Below are positions 16,281 through 24,396 of a DNA stretch of 36,520 nucleotides, piece by piece. The stretch's first letter is position 1. Every line of letters starts with the position of its first letter. The notes beneath the pieces are model-generated. The model saw only the letters and a list, made by a program, of their open reading frames with translations, ran no database searches and was not told the origin of the DNA. Made by a program: the position numbers and the translations under genes. Source of the DNA: CAZQIC01 sp964593555 (GTDB lineage Bacteria; Bacteroidota; Bacteroidia; JAFLBG01). The stretch lies in contig CAZQIC010000032.1 in the NCBI GenBank assembly GCA_964593555.1, positions 1 through 36,520 of the forward strand, in the 5' to 3' direction.

Positions 16281-16700
16281 GAAACGGAAAATATTTATCA
16301 ATAAACTTTTTATAGTCTTCCATAAATGTTGTTTTCATATGATGTTCTTCCTGACGAGAAATATAGGCTCTAACATTATCAAGTTGAGATTCACTTATAG
16401 ATGTGGCAAATATTCATCAGCCCATTCGAATTTTGACTTTGTAACTTTTTCTTTGTTTATCCAAAATGCCGACTCACCTTTAATTAATTGCATTCCCTTC
16501 GAAATACTCATTTCAGCATTTAATCCAAGAAGACAATGCAGATGATCGCGATGACCATTAATGCAATCAATAAAAATTTCTTTTTTTCTTGCGTTCTCTT
16601 TTATATGCTGAATTACCTTTTCTTTTACATTATCGACAAAATAAGGATACCTATTTTTAGTACCCCATACTGCGTGAACCCAAATTCTAACTAATGCCAT
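16273..16700 (-). pseudogene. REP-associated tyrosine transposase (IS200-like Y1), frameshifted
   Basis: The first 101 codons (16700 to 16395) encode a clear Y1/RAYT transposase: MALVRIWVHAVWGTKNRYPY, the HUH motif HLH at residues 53-55 (GHRDHLHCL), MQLIKGESAFW and KFEWADEY. The frame then stops at 16395. In another frame the expected rest follows directly: ATSISESQLDNVRAYISRQ, with the catalytic Tyr in VRAYI, then EEHH, ending at a TAA at 16273-16275. One missing T in the TTT run at 16408-16410 explains the break. The restored protein would be about 142 aa, normal for the family. Without the Tyr the truncated product should be inactive. It is an otherwise fresh copy, so the damage looks recent, or it is a sequencing error. 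It is flanked by hairpins on both sides. Confidence 0.9.
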
Positions 16701-16715
16701 CTGATAAATATTTTC

Positions 16716-16729
16716 AGGGCTAAAGCCCT
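16716..16729. repeat. REP-like hairpin 3 (upstream end of the RAYT)
   Basis: AGGGC-TAAA-GCCCT, a perfect 5-bp stem located 15 bp upstream of the transposase ATG. It is an inverted copy of hairpin 2, including the adjoining TGATAAATATTTTC. Confidence 0.88.
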
Positions 16730-16747
16730 TGTTTTTATTATTCCATT

Positions 16748-16767
16748 CTCCGCTCTAAAGAGCGGAG
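16748..16767. repeat. REP-like hairpin 4
   Basis: CTCCGCTC-TAAA-GAGCGGAG, a perfect 8-bp stem with a TAAA loop. It shows the same C-TAAA-G apex as hairpin 3 and, on the other strand, hairpins 1 and 2. Confidence 0.9.
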
Positions 16768-16786
16768 TTAAAAACACTTCCATTAA

Positions 16787-16805
16787 CCACGCCTTTAGGA
16801 CGTGG
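16787..16805. repeat. REP-like hairpin 5
   Basis: CCACGCC-TTTA-GG-A-CGTGG, 7-bp arms with one bulged A. It is close in sequence to hairpin 1 (TTAACC...TTTAGG...GTGG). Confidence 0.82.
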
Positions 16806-16828
16806 CTTTAATCGTCAGTAAATCATTC

Positions 16829-16840
16829 GGGCTTCAGCCC
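16829..16840. repeat. REP-like hairpin 6
   Basis: GGGC-TTCA-GCCC followed by TGAA, a variant of hairpin 2 (GGGC-TTTA-GCCC then TGAA). Confidence 0.75.
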
Positions 16841-16913
16841 TGAACTTTCTATATGATGTTTTACAGAAACAAATGTAAATAGATTAACCCAAGTTTTAGT
16901 CATTAGCAACTTA

Positions 16914-17366
16914 ATGAAAAAAGTATTGTTTCTCCTATCGTCCACTCTGTTTTTTTCAAATTTATTTGGACAAGTAGAGAAAGATTCTGCTATAATAGAA
17001 TTTATAAAAACCAAAAAAGATTTTGTATTGTTAACCGATACAAATTTCCTTCCTCAAACAATTATACCTTATTATGAAAGCGTTGCAAATTATATGTCAA
17101 AAAATAAAATGAACATGAACGACTATTATGTTTGGACAAGTTATATTAAAAACCAAGCAACTTCTATCTGCATTCCAATTTGTCACTATGAAGGCTTTAA
17201 ATTATTGAAAGATTTAAAAAATAAAGACGAAGAAGCTAATAAGAATAGAAAGAAAAACGATCCCTTAATTATAACAGATATCAATGGGAATGTAAGTGGT
17301 ATTGATGGCGATTTAGAAATTGACAAAAAGACAAAAAAGGTAATGCGTTTTAGCCTATGGCAGTAA
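16914..17366 (+). CDS. Small exported protein of unknown function
   Basis: A 150-aa protein with a signal peptide (about 1-19, VLFLLSSTLFFSNLFGQ). No family is recognised. The mature part is Lys- and Asn-rich with a Cys pair in SICIPICHYEGF (residues about 83-94) and a C-terminal run ITDINGNVSGIDGDLEID. It stands alone between the REP cluster and yajQ, whose stop codon is separated from its own by a single base. No convincing promoter box was found in the short upstream gap. Confidence 0.7.
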   Translation: MKKVLFLLSSTLFFSNLFGQVEKDSAIIEFIKTKKDFVLLTDTNFLPQTIIPYYESVANYMSKNKMNMNDYYVWTSYIKNQATSICIPICHYEGFKLLKDLKNKDEEANKNRKKNDPLIITDINGNVSGIDGDLEIDKKTKKVMRFSLWQ

Positions 17367-17367
17367 C

Positions 17368-17856
17368 CTACTTCATATTAATAAACTGAAGTGGCAATTC
17401 ATATTGACCTCTTCTAATCAATCCGATCACGGCCTGCAGATCATCTATTTTTTTTGCTGTAACACGTATTTGTTCATCCATCATCTGGGCCTGTACTTTA
17501 AGCTTTGAGTCTTTTATATCTTTCAATAATTTTCTAGCGGAATCTTTATCAATTCCCTCTTTCACTTTTATATCCTTCCTTATCATATTGCCGGAAGCAT
17601 AATGTTCCTTACCGGTATCCAAACATCTTGGATCAAGTTTTTGTTTCACCATACGCATCCTTATGGCATCAATGATGGCTTCCATACGCATATCATTTTC
17701 GGTAACAATTTGTATCGACATGTTTTTTTTATCCAACTCCACAGTGCTTTTCGAATCTCTGAAATCGAAACGATTAAGTATTTCTTTTTTGGCAACATTG
17801 AAGGCGTTATCCAATGTTTGCGCGTCAGTTTTACTTACAATATCAAATGAAGGCAT
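17368..17856 (-). CDS. yajQ: YajQ family nucleotide-binding protein
   Basis: A 162-aa cytosolic protein of the usual YajQ length, with two ferredoxin-like halves. It shows the family start MPSFDIVSKTDAQTLDNAF, NRFDFRDSK, the RMRMVKQKLDPRCLD region, KEGIDKDSARKLLKDIKDSK, the signature VQAQMMDEQIRVTAKKIDDL and LIRRGQYELPLQFINMK at the end. Members bind nucleotides, and some bind cyclic di-GMP and affect transcription; the ligand here is not shown by sequence alone. It lies 50 bp downstream of dgkA on the same strand and may share its operon. Confidence 0.95.
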   Translation of the reverse strand: MPSFDIVSKTDAQTLDNAFNVAKKEILNRFDFRDSKSTVELDKKNMSIQIVTENDMRMEAIIDAIRMRMVKQKLDPRCLDTGKEHYASGNMIRKDIKVKEGIDKDSARKLLKDIKDSKLKVQAQMMDEQIRVTAKKIDDLQAVIGLIRRGQYELPLQFINMK

Positions 17857-17906
17857 AAATGAAATTTAAATTTGATAATTAGAAATTAAAAATTAGTGGA
17901 GTGAAA

Positions 17907-18272
17907 TTATAAAAATTTAGGGATGAATATGATTAATCCTATAATTAAAGCGATGATAGATGCTATTAATACAGCAGCGGCGGCAAGGTCCTTTACTTTT
18001 CCTGCGAGTTCGTCATGATCGAGTGATACTTTATTTACTAAAAACTCTATTGATGTATTTAGAATTTCCGCCACAAAAACAAGTCCTATTGCAGCAACCA
18101 AAAAACACCACTCTATATTGCTTACATCAAACAACCATCCCATAATAACCACACCTATTACGGCCAGTAAATGTAACCAGGCATTTACCTGTGTTGCAAA
18201 AAAAACCACAAGCCCGTCAAGCGCGTATCCAAAACTTTTAAGTCTTTTACCAAAAGAAAATTTATTCTCCAT
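17907..18272 (-). CDS. dgkA: Diacylglycerol kinase / undecaprenol kinase family protein
   Basis: A 121-aa membrane protein with three membrane helices that probably phosphorylates a lipid alcohol (diacylglycerol or undecaprenol) at the inner membrane. Signature residues are ALDGLVVFFATQVNAWLH, the active-site EILNTSIEFLVN, and LDHDELAGKVKDLAAAAVL. The open frame extends 37 codons further upstream, but the family begins at MENKFSFGKRLKSFGYALDG, so the later ATG at 18272 is used. The start then overlaps the end of the DUF1361 gene by 11 bp, as is usual for coupled genes. Confidence 0.92.
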   Translation of the reverse strand: MENKFSFGKRLKSFGYALDGLVVFFATQVNAWLHLLAVIGVVIMGWLFDVSNIEWCFLVAAIGLVFVAEILNTSIEFLVNKVSLDHDELAGKVKDLAAAAVLIASIIALIIGLIIFIPKFL

Positions 18273-18915
18273 TCTTTTTTGTTTCTGTAAAAATAATGAG
18301 TGTGTAATAAACCAATAAAATAAATAATCCAAACGAAAAACTAAAGAGTACCATATCTTTGTGCTGAATCGGGTGCAACACATGACCCAATATATCTTTT
18401 ATTAATAATATTGGATCAGTTAACAAATTCCAGCTGTTATATCTTTCAAAACGTCCAAGATATACTCCGTAACCACTTAAAAAAGCCGCTCCCACCACTA
18501 CAACCCGCGAAAAATATTTGTTGGCCACATTCGACAAAATATTTTGCACATTATAAAGCGAAATAAGACCCAACATTAAACCGGTCCAGCCAAAAGATAA
18601 AAGCAGAATAAGGTCAAACCACTTAGGAACATCGGGCCGCGTGTGTAAATGAAAAAGGTCGGTAAGTATATAAGGCCCATTGGGGAAAAACACCAGCCAT
18701 GCCATTAAAGCTCCGAATAAAAGAAGTTTATTTTTTAAAACAAACGGATGTTCTTGTATCGCAATAGTTATTGCATAAGGTATCCAGGCCAGGAACAAAT
18801 TCCAGACAAGAAATAAATACATAAGATTAGATGAATAATACATGCGCACCATTATTTGTATAACACAAAGAACGGAAGCAAAAACAGAAAGTTTTAAAAG
18901 TTTAGCATTAAACAT
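18262..18915 (-). CDS. DUF1361 integral membrane protein
   Basis: A 217-aa protein with about six membrane segments. The conserved block LVWNLFLAWIPYAI, then FFPNGPYILTDLFHL and SGYGVYLGRFERYNSWNLL, matches the DUF1361 family, whose function is unknown. It overlaps the preceding gene by 8 bp and dgkA by 11 bp, so it is an interior gene of the 22908-to-17907 operon. Confidence 0.85.
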   Translation of the reverse strand: MFNAKLLKLSVFASVLCVIQIMVRMYYSSNLMYLFLVWNLFLAWIPYAITIAIQEHPFVLKNKLLLFGALMAWLVFFPNGPYILTDLFHLHTRPDVPKWFDLILLLSFGWTGLMLGLISLYNVQNILSNVANKYFSRVVVVGAAFLSGYGVYLGRFERYNSWNLLTDPILLIKDILGHVLHPIQHKDMVLFSFSFGLFILLVYYTLIIFTETKKNGE

Positions 18916-19642
18916 ACGCTGCTTGTTTTTTATTTTGTAATTGATTTTTAACAGAAAGAAATAATGAAAATAATATCATCGCCTCACCTACTACAAACAT
19001 CCACCAATTATAATGCGACGGAATATAGTTGGTAATTTCATTAAACATATTTTCGTTGTTCGATAATGTCCACACTTTATGCGGGTGATCATTTACTGTT
19101 AAGTAGCTTACGTAATCCCACATAAAAGAGATCATGATCATCAGGCAGCCAAACACAAATAACATAACCTGTGAAACAGAGAATTTAAGCGGCACACTTT
19201 TTCCATCAAAGTAAACGGTTGTTATACAAAACAAGATCATTGTAAGACTTACAATACATGGAGCCAGCACGGGCCCTATCCATGGAACAGGAATAAGAAA
19301 AAGAATATCCCAGGTAAATAAAGATTCGGGCCAGTTGAGCAATAATTTTAAAAAAACATAATAAAAAATATCCCAAATAGCGAAACAAAAAACAAAAAAT
19401 GACCAGCGTTGAATCCTGTTTTTTCCAACTAAATACCCTATAGTGGCCAACATAATTATAGTGGCCGCTTCCCGCAAAAACTCAGTTACTGCAATACTGG
19501 GTTCAATTGGAGCCAGAGGAAATGAAAATCCGTTAGGGTAATACATTTTGCGCAGGTAAACTACTACAGACGTTTCCAGGAAACCCATGGCGATGCTGAA
19601 AATGGTGAGCAGTAAAAAAAGTTTATATGATGACTTTTGCAT
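18908..19642 (-). CDS. Integral membrane protein of unknown function
   Basis: A 244-aa protein with about seven membrane helices, starting MQKSSYKLFLLLTIFSIAMG. There is an early FLETSVVVYLRKMYYPNGF segment and an acidic/aromatic stretch around FAIWDIFYYVFLKLLLNWPE. I know no name for it. It lies 10 bp downstream of the DUF4173-LRR gene and overlaps DUF1361 by 8 bp. Confidence 0.75.
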   Translation of the reverse strand: MQKSSYKLFLLLTIFSIAMGFLETSVVVYLRKMYYPNGFSFPLAPIEPSIAVTEFLREAATIIMLATIGYLVGKNRIQRWSFFVFCFAIWDIFYYVFLKLLLNWPESLFTWDILFLIPVPWIGPVLAPCIVSLTMILFCITTVYFDGKSVPLKFSVSQVMLFVFGCLMIMISFMWDYVSYLTVNDHPHKVWTLSNNENMFNEITNYIPSHYNWWMFVVGEAMILFSLFLSVKNQLQNKKQAAYV

Positions 19643-19652
19643 ATTGATTTTA

Positions 19653-22403
19653 TTAATTATCAGCAGTACCAGTTCTTACAACGCAATTGGGCAGCGCTTT
19701 TTCAAGAAGCACCAATTCTCTTTCGGAAATGTTTGTCACTTTTAATTCTTTCAGGTTTACCAACTTATATAACTCATCCCATTCGGTAATATTATTATTC
19801 CTCAGATCAAGGTATTTGAGTTGCTTAAGTTGATTTATTCCTTTTAAACTTTGGATGGCATTATAACTTAAGTCTAAATATTCCAATGAATCCATTTTTA
19901 AGACAAACTCGATATTAGCAAGTTCATTCTTACTCACATACAAATATTTTAACTTCTTAAGCTGCGCCAGCGAGTCTAGCCCCACTCTTATCCCACACCC
20001 GGACACATCTACATATAGGAGATTTGTTAGTGTTTTTAGAGACGAAATATCATTAATTGGGTTATTATATATACTTAACTCTTCGAGAAGTGAAAGAGCA
20101 GACAATAATTTTATGTCAGTAATTTTATTATTAGCTGCATAAAATTGTTTTAGTGTGCGGCAATTACTTATTCCCGTAATGTATGATAGATTATTATTTT
20201 CCACATCCAACTTTTCCAATAAAGGAAAACTTGCTTCGGGTGCACTGAATACCAAAGCAGTTGTATTTTTCTTTTTCCCTCTTTCCATACCTAACGAAAG
20301 AAAACTAAGATCGGAGAGCAAATTGTCTGATAAGCTTAAGTCTTTCACAGATTTATTCGCAATAACCAGCTGAAATAACTTAACACTTCCGTAAGAATTG
20401 CCAATAGAGTTATTAGAAATATCCAGTGTTTCTAATTTGGGAATTATCGGAAACGAATCCATACTCGTTGTAAAGCATTTAGAAATAACGAGGGAATTTA
20501 ACCTGGAATAGGATGAGAGTTTATTGTAATTGTCTATCTTATTATCAGACAAAGAAAGTGACTCCAACACAGGAAACTGCGGGAGTGAATCCAGGTTCCT
20601 TATTCCATTAGCAGCAACATCAAGATGTTTAAGCTTAGGAAACTTGCTTAATGTTTTAAAATTTTGAATGCTGTTAGATGAAATGTCAAGAGACTGCAAA
20701 TTATTTAACAGAGGGAGTAAATCAATGCTAGCCATTTGATTGTCGCTAAGCTTTAAGTCCTTTAACTCCGGGAACCAAGCCAATTCCGATAGTGAATCAA
20801 AATTACTTGTCGAAAGATCCAGTGATTCCAGCTTTTTAAAATATTTAACCGGACTGAGAGACTGAATTTGATTGTAATGATTCAATTTAAAAAAATTTAT
20901 CTGAGCAATATTTTTTTCTTCCAAAAGTTCGCCAAACACCCGTTGTTTTTCATAAGACCATGATTGCCATTTTTGATCTTCCATACCCTTCATGAAATCG
21001 AATATTTTTTTGTGAAGGCCGGGTTCAAACCCAGCATAAGACACACCACGTGAACGATTATAATAATTTCTTGCCTGCATATCATCGAATGTTTTAATAT
21101 CAGACGGCATGTTTATTAATTGTGGAATATTTTTAAAACTTAAATCGAGTAAAAAATATTTTTCCACTTTCTTCCCCTCGGAAATTGCCTTATTAACATT
21201 AAACGAAGTAATTGCTACGTCCCAATTTATCAGTGAACCAATGATCAATAGTGCATATGCAATAAGAGCGTTTGATCGGAAAAGAAACCAGTTGCTTTTT
21301 ATTTTAGCTATTTTAACATAAGCCGTAATCAGTCCTATCATCGTAAGTATCAGATAAGCATAAACGCCGATCTTTTTATAACTCAACCCATATTCGCCTA
21401 TATACATATTGTTCCTATACACAGTAGAAACAATCATAAAAACATTTTGAATGATCCAGACATGTGCAAGAAGTTTGATTACTTTATTAGCCGGACTAAA
21501 GTTTTGGCGGCCGCGGAAATAAAATAATATGATGAGAATAGCGCAAATGACAGACATGATCAATGTGCCTACGCCGTTGTGTACAAAATCTTTATGTTTT
21601 AAATCGGCGGGAAGCTTACCGTCAAACCATAAGTAGGTAACATCAAGACTGTTTACCGTAAACAATAAAATATTTAAGATCGACAAAAGCATCACTCCAG
21701 ATAATTTTTCAGAATCACTAGTGATCAGTTTATTTATAAAATTTTTTTCATTTATCGAATCTGCGTACAGCGTGTTCGAGTTTTTTTCATCAACATTTGC
21801 AATTCCAACAAAGCGTTTGTTATAGAAAAAGCCGTACATAATTATTAAGCCGCTGATAGTAAAAAATATCCAGGGAAAAGAAATAAAGTCGAGATTAATA
21901 TCCTTTGCGAAATCATTGAACAAAGGATTACCCTCTTTGTACATAAAAAAGAAAATGGTGCTAACGATCAGACAAGTTGTGACAATTAATAAGTTAACAT
22001 AAGCAGGTCTTGAAATTTTATCCGCAATATTTTGTCTCTTCCTCTCCGCCCAGTCAATGAACATAAAAACTCCAGAAGTAGAAACTGACACTATTGACAT
22101 AAAAATTCCTGTAAATACAGAAACTCCTGCACTTAAACTAAATGACGCAAGTACACAGAAGGAAATAACATTAGCAATAATTGACAATGGACTGGAATAA
22201 TACATAATTGCGAATGATGATAGTATAGATCCAACAGCAGCAAAAATCCATTGCGTATTTTTCAATACTTTGTTATCCCGCAAAACTGATGCGATAACAA
22301 GAAAAATATTAAACAGAAAAAAATTAATTCCGGGAGATTGCTGATAAAAAAGATAGCTGTATAATGCTATAGAGATTATTAAAATCCAATCGTTCTTTTT
22401 CAT
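19653..22403 (-). CDS. DUF4173-like membrane protein fused to leucine-rich repeats
   Basis: A 916-aa protein of two parts. Residues about 1-410 hold some 11-12 membrane helices and match the DUF4173/DUF4153 pattern (TYLWFDGKLP, then VHNGVGTLIMSV, AHVWIIQNVFMIVSTVYRN, KKIGVYAYL). From about 515 to 910 there are some 15 leucine-rich repeats, mostly 22 residues long (LKHLDVAANGIRNLDSLPQF; LEYLDLSYNAIQSLKGINQL), with one longer insertion of about 20 residues (SFLSLGMERGKKKNTTALV). The LRR arc should bind a protein; which side of the membrane it faces depends on the helix count and is unresolved. It lies 10 bp after the 164-aa membrane protein, inside the palindrome-controlled operon. Confidence 0.85.
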   Translation of the reverse strand: MKKNDWILIISIALYSYLFYQQSPGINFFLFNIFLVIASVLRDNKVLKNTQWIFAAVGSILSSFAIMYYSSPLSIIANVISFCVLASFSLSAGVSVFTGIFMSIVSVSTSGVFMFIDWAERKRQNIADKISRPAYVNLLIVTTCLIVSTIFFFMYKEGNPLFNDFAKDINLDFISFPWIFFTISGLIIMYGFFYNKRFVGIANVDEKNSNTLYADSINEKNFINKLITSDSEKLSGVMLLSILNILLFTVNSLDVTYLWFDGKLPADLKHKDFVHNGVGTLIMSVICAILIILFYFRGRQNFSPANKVIKLLAHVWIIQNVFMIVSTVYRNNMYIGEYGLSYKKIGVYAYLILTMIGLITAYVKIAKIKSNWFLFRSNALIAYALLIIGSLINWDVAITSFNVNKAISEGKKVEKYFLLDLSFKNIPQLINMPSDIKTFDDMQARNYYNRSRGVSYAGFEPGLHKKIFDFMKGMEDQKWQSWSYEKQRVFGELLEEKNIAQINFFKLNHYNQIQSLSPVKYFKKLESLDLSTSNFDSLSELAWFPELKDLKLSDNQMASIDLLPLLNNLQSLDISSNSIQNFKTLSKFPKLKHLDVAANGIRNLDSLPQFPVLESLSLSDNKIDNYNKLSSYSRLNSLVISKCFTTSMDSFPIIPKLETLDISNNSIGNSYGSVKLFQLVIANKSVKDLSLSDNLLSDLSFLSLGMERGKKKNTTALVFSAPEASFPLLEKLDVENNNLSYITGISNCRTLKQFYAANNKITDIKLLSALSLLEELSIYNNPINDISSLKTLTNLLYVDVSGCGIRVGLDSLAQLKKLKYLYVSKNELANIEFVLKMDSLEYLDLSYNAIQSLKGINQLKQLKYLDLRNNNITEWDELYKLVNLKELKVTNISERELVLLEKALPNCVVRTGTADN

Positions 22404-22413
22404 GTGTATAAGA

Positions 22414-22908
22414 TTATAGGGCGTTTTTTTGAGTTAATTGTTCGAGAGAATTTATTTTTTTATAACAGAGATACAGTGGGATAATACCAAACACTCCGAA
22501 AGAACAATCGATGATGATATGATAAAGAGGAATATGTCGTATTGGTCCGCAAATACAAGCCAGTGGAATAACCATTAAACAGGCGATCATGCCAAATTCA
22601 ATGATCCATTTATTGCGAACAGGATCCCGGTAAGGGCCAATAAATGCAGTTGCAATAACAATGTGAGCAAATGCGAGCCAATCGGTTCCATAAAATATAA
22701 ATGGATATTGTTCGTTGGTAACTCTGATTGCATTATAAACATCGAGGTACCAATGCTGTATACCCGCAGGTAAATAATCTGCATAAGGTGCTATTAAGCC
22801 CATCTCCCACTCTAGTGGGAAAGCGGTAATACCGCTGAGGACAAGAAGTACCATAAAAGCGACAAGCCATCTTCGGATTGTTCGCAAAATAACAAGTTCA
22901 TTTTCCAT
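22414..22908 (-). CDS. Small integral membrane protein, first gene of the DUF4173-LRR operon
   Basis: A 164-aa protein with four or five membrane helices. Conserved-looking loops include FPLEWEMGLIAPYADYLPAG, FYGTDWLAFAHIV, FIGPYRDPVRNKWI and CICGPIRHIPLYH. No function is known to me. Its ATG lies 6 bp downstream of an ACTTTG-N5-CAAAGT palindrome, and a -7 box is built into that palindrome, so it is the operon head. Confidence 0.75.
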   Translation of the reverse strand: MENELVILRTIRRWLVAFMVLLVLSGITAFPLEWEMGLIAPYADYLPAGIQHWYLDVYNAIRVTNEQYPFIFYGTDWLAFAHIVIATAFIGPYRDPVRNKWIIEFGMIACLMVIPLACICGPIRHIPLYHIIIDCSFGVFGIIPLYLCYKKINSLEQLTQKNAL

Positions 22909-22913
22909 AAAGT

Positions 22914-22930
22914 ACTTTGTATTTCAAAGT
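22914..22930. promoter_or_regulatory. Regulator palindrome, site 1
   Basis: ACTTTG-TATTT-CAAAGT, perfect 6-bp arms with a 5-nt spacer, ending 6 bp upstream of the ATG of the 22908 gene. The same palindrome stands at 24398-24414 in front of the operon that encodes the winged-helix regulator. Confidence 0.75.
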
Positions 22931-22932
22931 TA
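22925..22932 (-). promoter_or_regulatory. -7 box within palindrome site 1
   Basis: The minus strand reads TAACTTTG, a full match to TAnnTTTG, formed by the distal arm of the palindrome. A protein bound to the palindrome would cover the -7 region, which suggests repression by occlusion. Confidence 0.5.
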
Positions 22933-22964
22933 AAACTCAAAAAAAATATTTTTATTGCTTGCTT

Positions 22965-23417
22965 TTAAAATTTATTGGGTTGATAAGTCTCCTTAAAATT
23001 AACCATCACCCAATTTACAATTCGCTTTAAAAGAATTTTATAAACTATTTCATTTTCAATTTTCTCATGAATAGGCAACTCCTTGAAGTAATTATTAGTC
23101 AGCGTATAACAGTAAATTAAATGGCCTACAGTTAAGCCTATAATTACTACAAAATGAATCGAAGAAAGCAGGTCAAAAAACTCTACTGAACTAAAAATAT
23201 TAAATAAGAATATTTCCGGTATCAAAAACACAATGCTTAAAAACGCAGATACAATAAATGATAATGGGAACATGAAGAGCGCCAAAATTATTATTGATTT
23301 TCCCATCAGCTTCTTATTCTCAAGAAACAACATAGGTACTCCTATAATCATCGATACCAATATAAATATGATGTGAGCAAAAAAAATAACTATGAAAAAA
23401 GGAATGAATAGCCCCAT
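22965..23417 (-). CDS. Small membrane protein, third gene of the regulator operon
   Basis: A 150-aa protein with four hydrophobic segments (from MGLFIPFFIVIFFAHIIFIL) and a charged C-terminus (EKIENEIVYKILLKRIV). No family is recognised. It follows the winged-helix gene by 13 bp on the same strand. Confidence 0.65.
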   Translation of the reverse strand: MGLFIPFFIVIFFAHIIFILVSMIIGVPMLFLENKKLMGKSIIILALFMFPLSFIVSAFLSIVFLIPEIFLFNIFSSVEFFDLLSSIHFVVIIGLTVGHLIYCYTLTNNYFKELPIHEKIENEIVYKILLKRIVNWVMVNFKETYQPNKF

Positions 23418-23430
23418 ATTACTACTTAAT

Positions 23431-23730
23431 TTAATTTCTTTTTTTAATCAGATTTTCCAACGCATTTAAATGTTCTTCAAACGCTTTTTTGCCATCTCTG
23501 GTAACACCGTAACTGGTATTGGGTTTTTTACCAATGAATTTTTTCTTGACTTGCACATATCCTTCTTTCTCTAAAGCTGTTATATGACTTGCGAGATTAC
23601 CATCTGTTAGATCAAGCATTTCCTTTAATGCTTTAAAATCGACCCAGTCGTTTACAACTAGCACCGACATAATGCCCAATCGTATTCGATTATCAAAAGC
23701 TTTATTTAAAAATTGAATATAATTTTTCAT
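23431..23730 (-). CDS. Winged-helix transcriptional regulator (ArsR/MarR-like, HTH_34 type)
   Basis: A 99-aa single-domain winged-helix DNA-binding protein. The start FLNKAFDNRIRLGIMSVLVV, the segment DFKALKEMLDLTDGNLASHI (helix-turn-helix), ALEKEGYVQVKKKFIGKKPN (wing) and the tail TRDGKKAFEEHLNALENLIK match the small Bacteroidota regulators of the HTH_34 group. There is no sensing domain, so it probably acts as a dimer. It lies 8 bp after the 216-aa membrane protein and 13 bp before another; membrane partners of this kind may supply its signal. The palindrome in front of its own operon and of the next operon is the natural candidate for its binding site. Confidence 0.88.
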   Translation of the reverse strand: MKNYIQFLNKAFDNRIRLGIMSVLVVNDWVDFKALKEMLDLTDGNLASHITALEKEGYVQVKKKFIGKKPNTSYGVTRDGKKAFEEHLNALENLIKKRN

Positions 23731-23738
23731 ATCAAGCC

Positions 23739-24389
23739 CTACTCTCTTTCATATTTGTAATACATACGAATCCCATAAACAATATGCAATACTCCAAACC
23801 CTATTGACCAGAAAATTAAACCGTGCCCTGTGTAAAACGCACAAACAAGTCCTAAAACGATTTCCAGCAGACCCAGGTAACGGATATCATTGAGGGTATA
23901 TTTACTTGCATTCACTAATGCCAATCCATAAAAAATGAGCATACATGGTCCAACAAGACCAACTATTCCATGGTAAAGAAGTATTATACAAAACAATCCA
24001 CCGGTAAATAAAGGGATGCATAGATTAAACAGGAGGCGCCTGGCGGTTGAATCCCACATGTTTTGTCCGGATTTTTTTGCTTTGCGCTGTGTTAAAACAA
24101 AACCAGTGATAAGTGACAATGCAAGTACAATAAATGCATCTAAAAAAAAGAAGATATAACTTGAATCGCTTACTCTTCTATAAAACAAGGAAGACATGAT
24201 CCTGTCGCCAATGGAGCTCGCTTCCGAAGCAGGCATTTCCTGCATATAGTTATAAGCAAAATAAGCACCAATTAGCGCATAAGTCCCGGCAAATACACCC
24301 GACAAACCACTAAGAGAGATAAACCTGGAGGAGCGCTCCATAAGCGTTCTTATTTCGTTGAGCGTATCTAATTCTTCTTTTTCTTTCAT
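23739..24389 (-). CDS. Membrane protein, first gene of the regulator operon
   Basis: A 216-aa protein with a cytoplasmic N-terminal stretch (LNEIRTLMERSSRFISLSGL) followed by about six membrane helices. I associate this N-terminal segment with membrane proteins found beside HTH_34 regulators in Bacteroidota; a function is not known. Its ATG lies 8 bp downstream of palindrome site 2. The HTH gene follows after 8 bp. Confidence 0.78.
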   Translation of the reverse strand: MKEKEELDTLNEIRTLMERSSRFISLSGLSGVFAGTYALIGAYFAYNYMQEMPASEASSIGDRIMSSLFYRRVSDSSYIFFFLDAFIVLALSLITGFVLTQRKAKKSGQNMWDSTARRLLFNLCIPLFTGGLFCIILLYHGIVGLVGPCMLIFYGLALVNASKYTLNDIRYLGLLEIVLGLVCAFYTGHGLIFWSIGFGVLHIVYGIRMYYKYERE

Positions 24390-24396
24390 ACAAAAG

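Noticed and set aside
16339..16545. Plus-strand 68-codon frame opposite the transposase
   Set aside because: Antisense to the clear RAYT coding text, no family resemblance and no start signals.
18273..18383. Longer N-terminus of the DgkA protein
   Set aside because: The extra 37 residues are shadow coding of the overlapping DUF1361 gene; the DgkA family starts at MENKFSFGKR.
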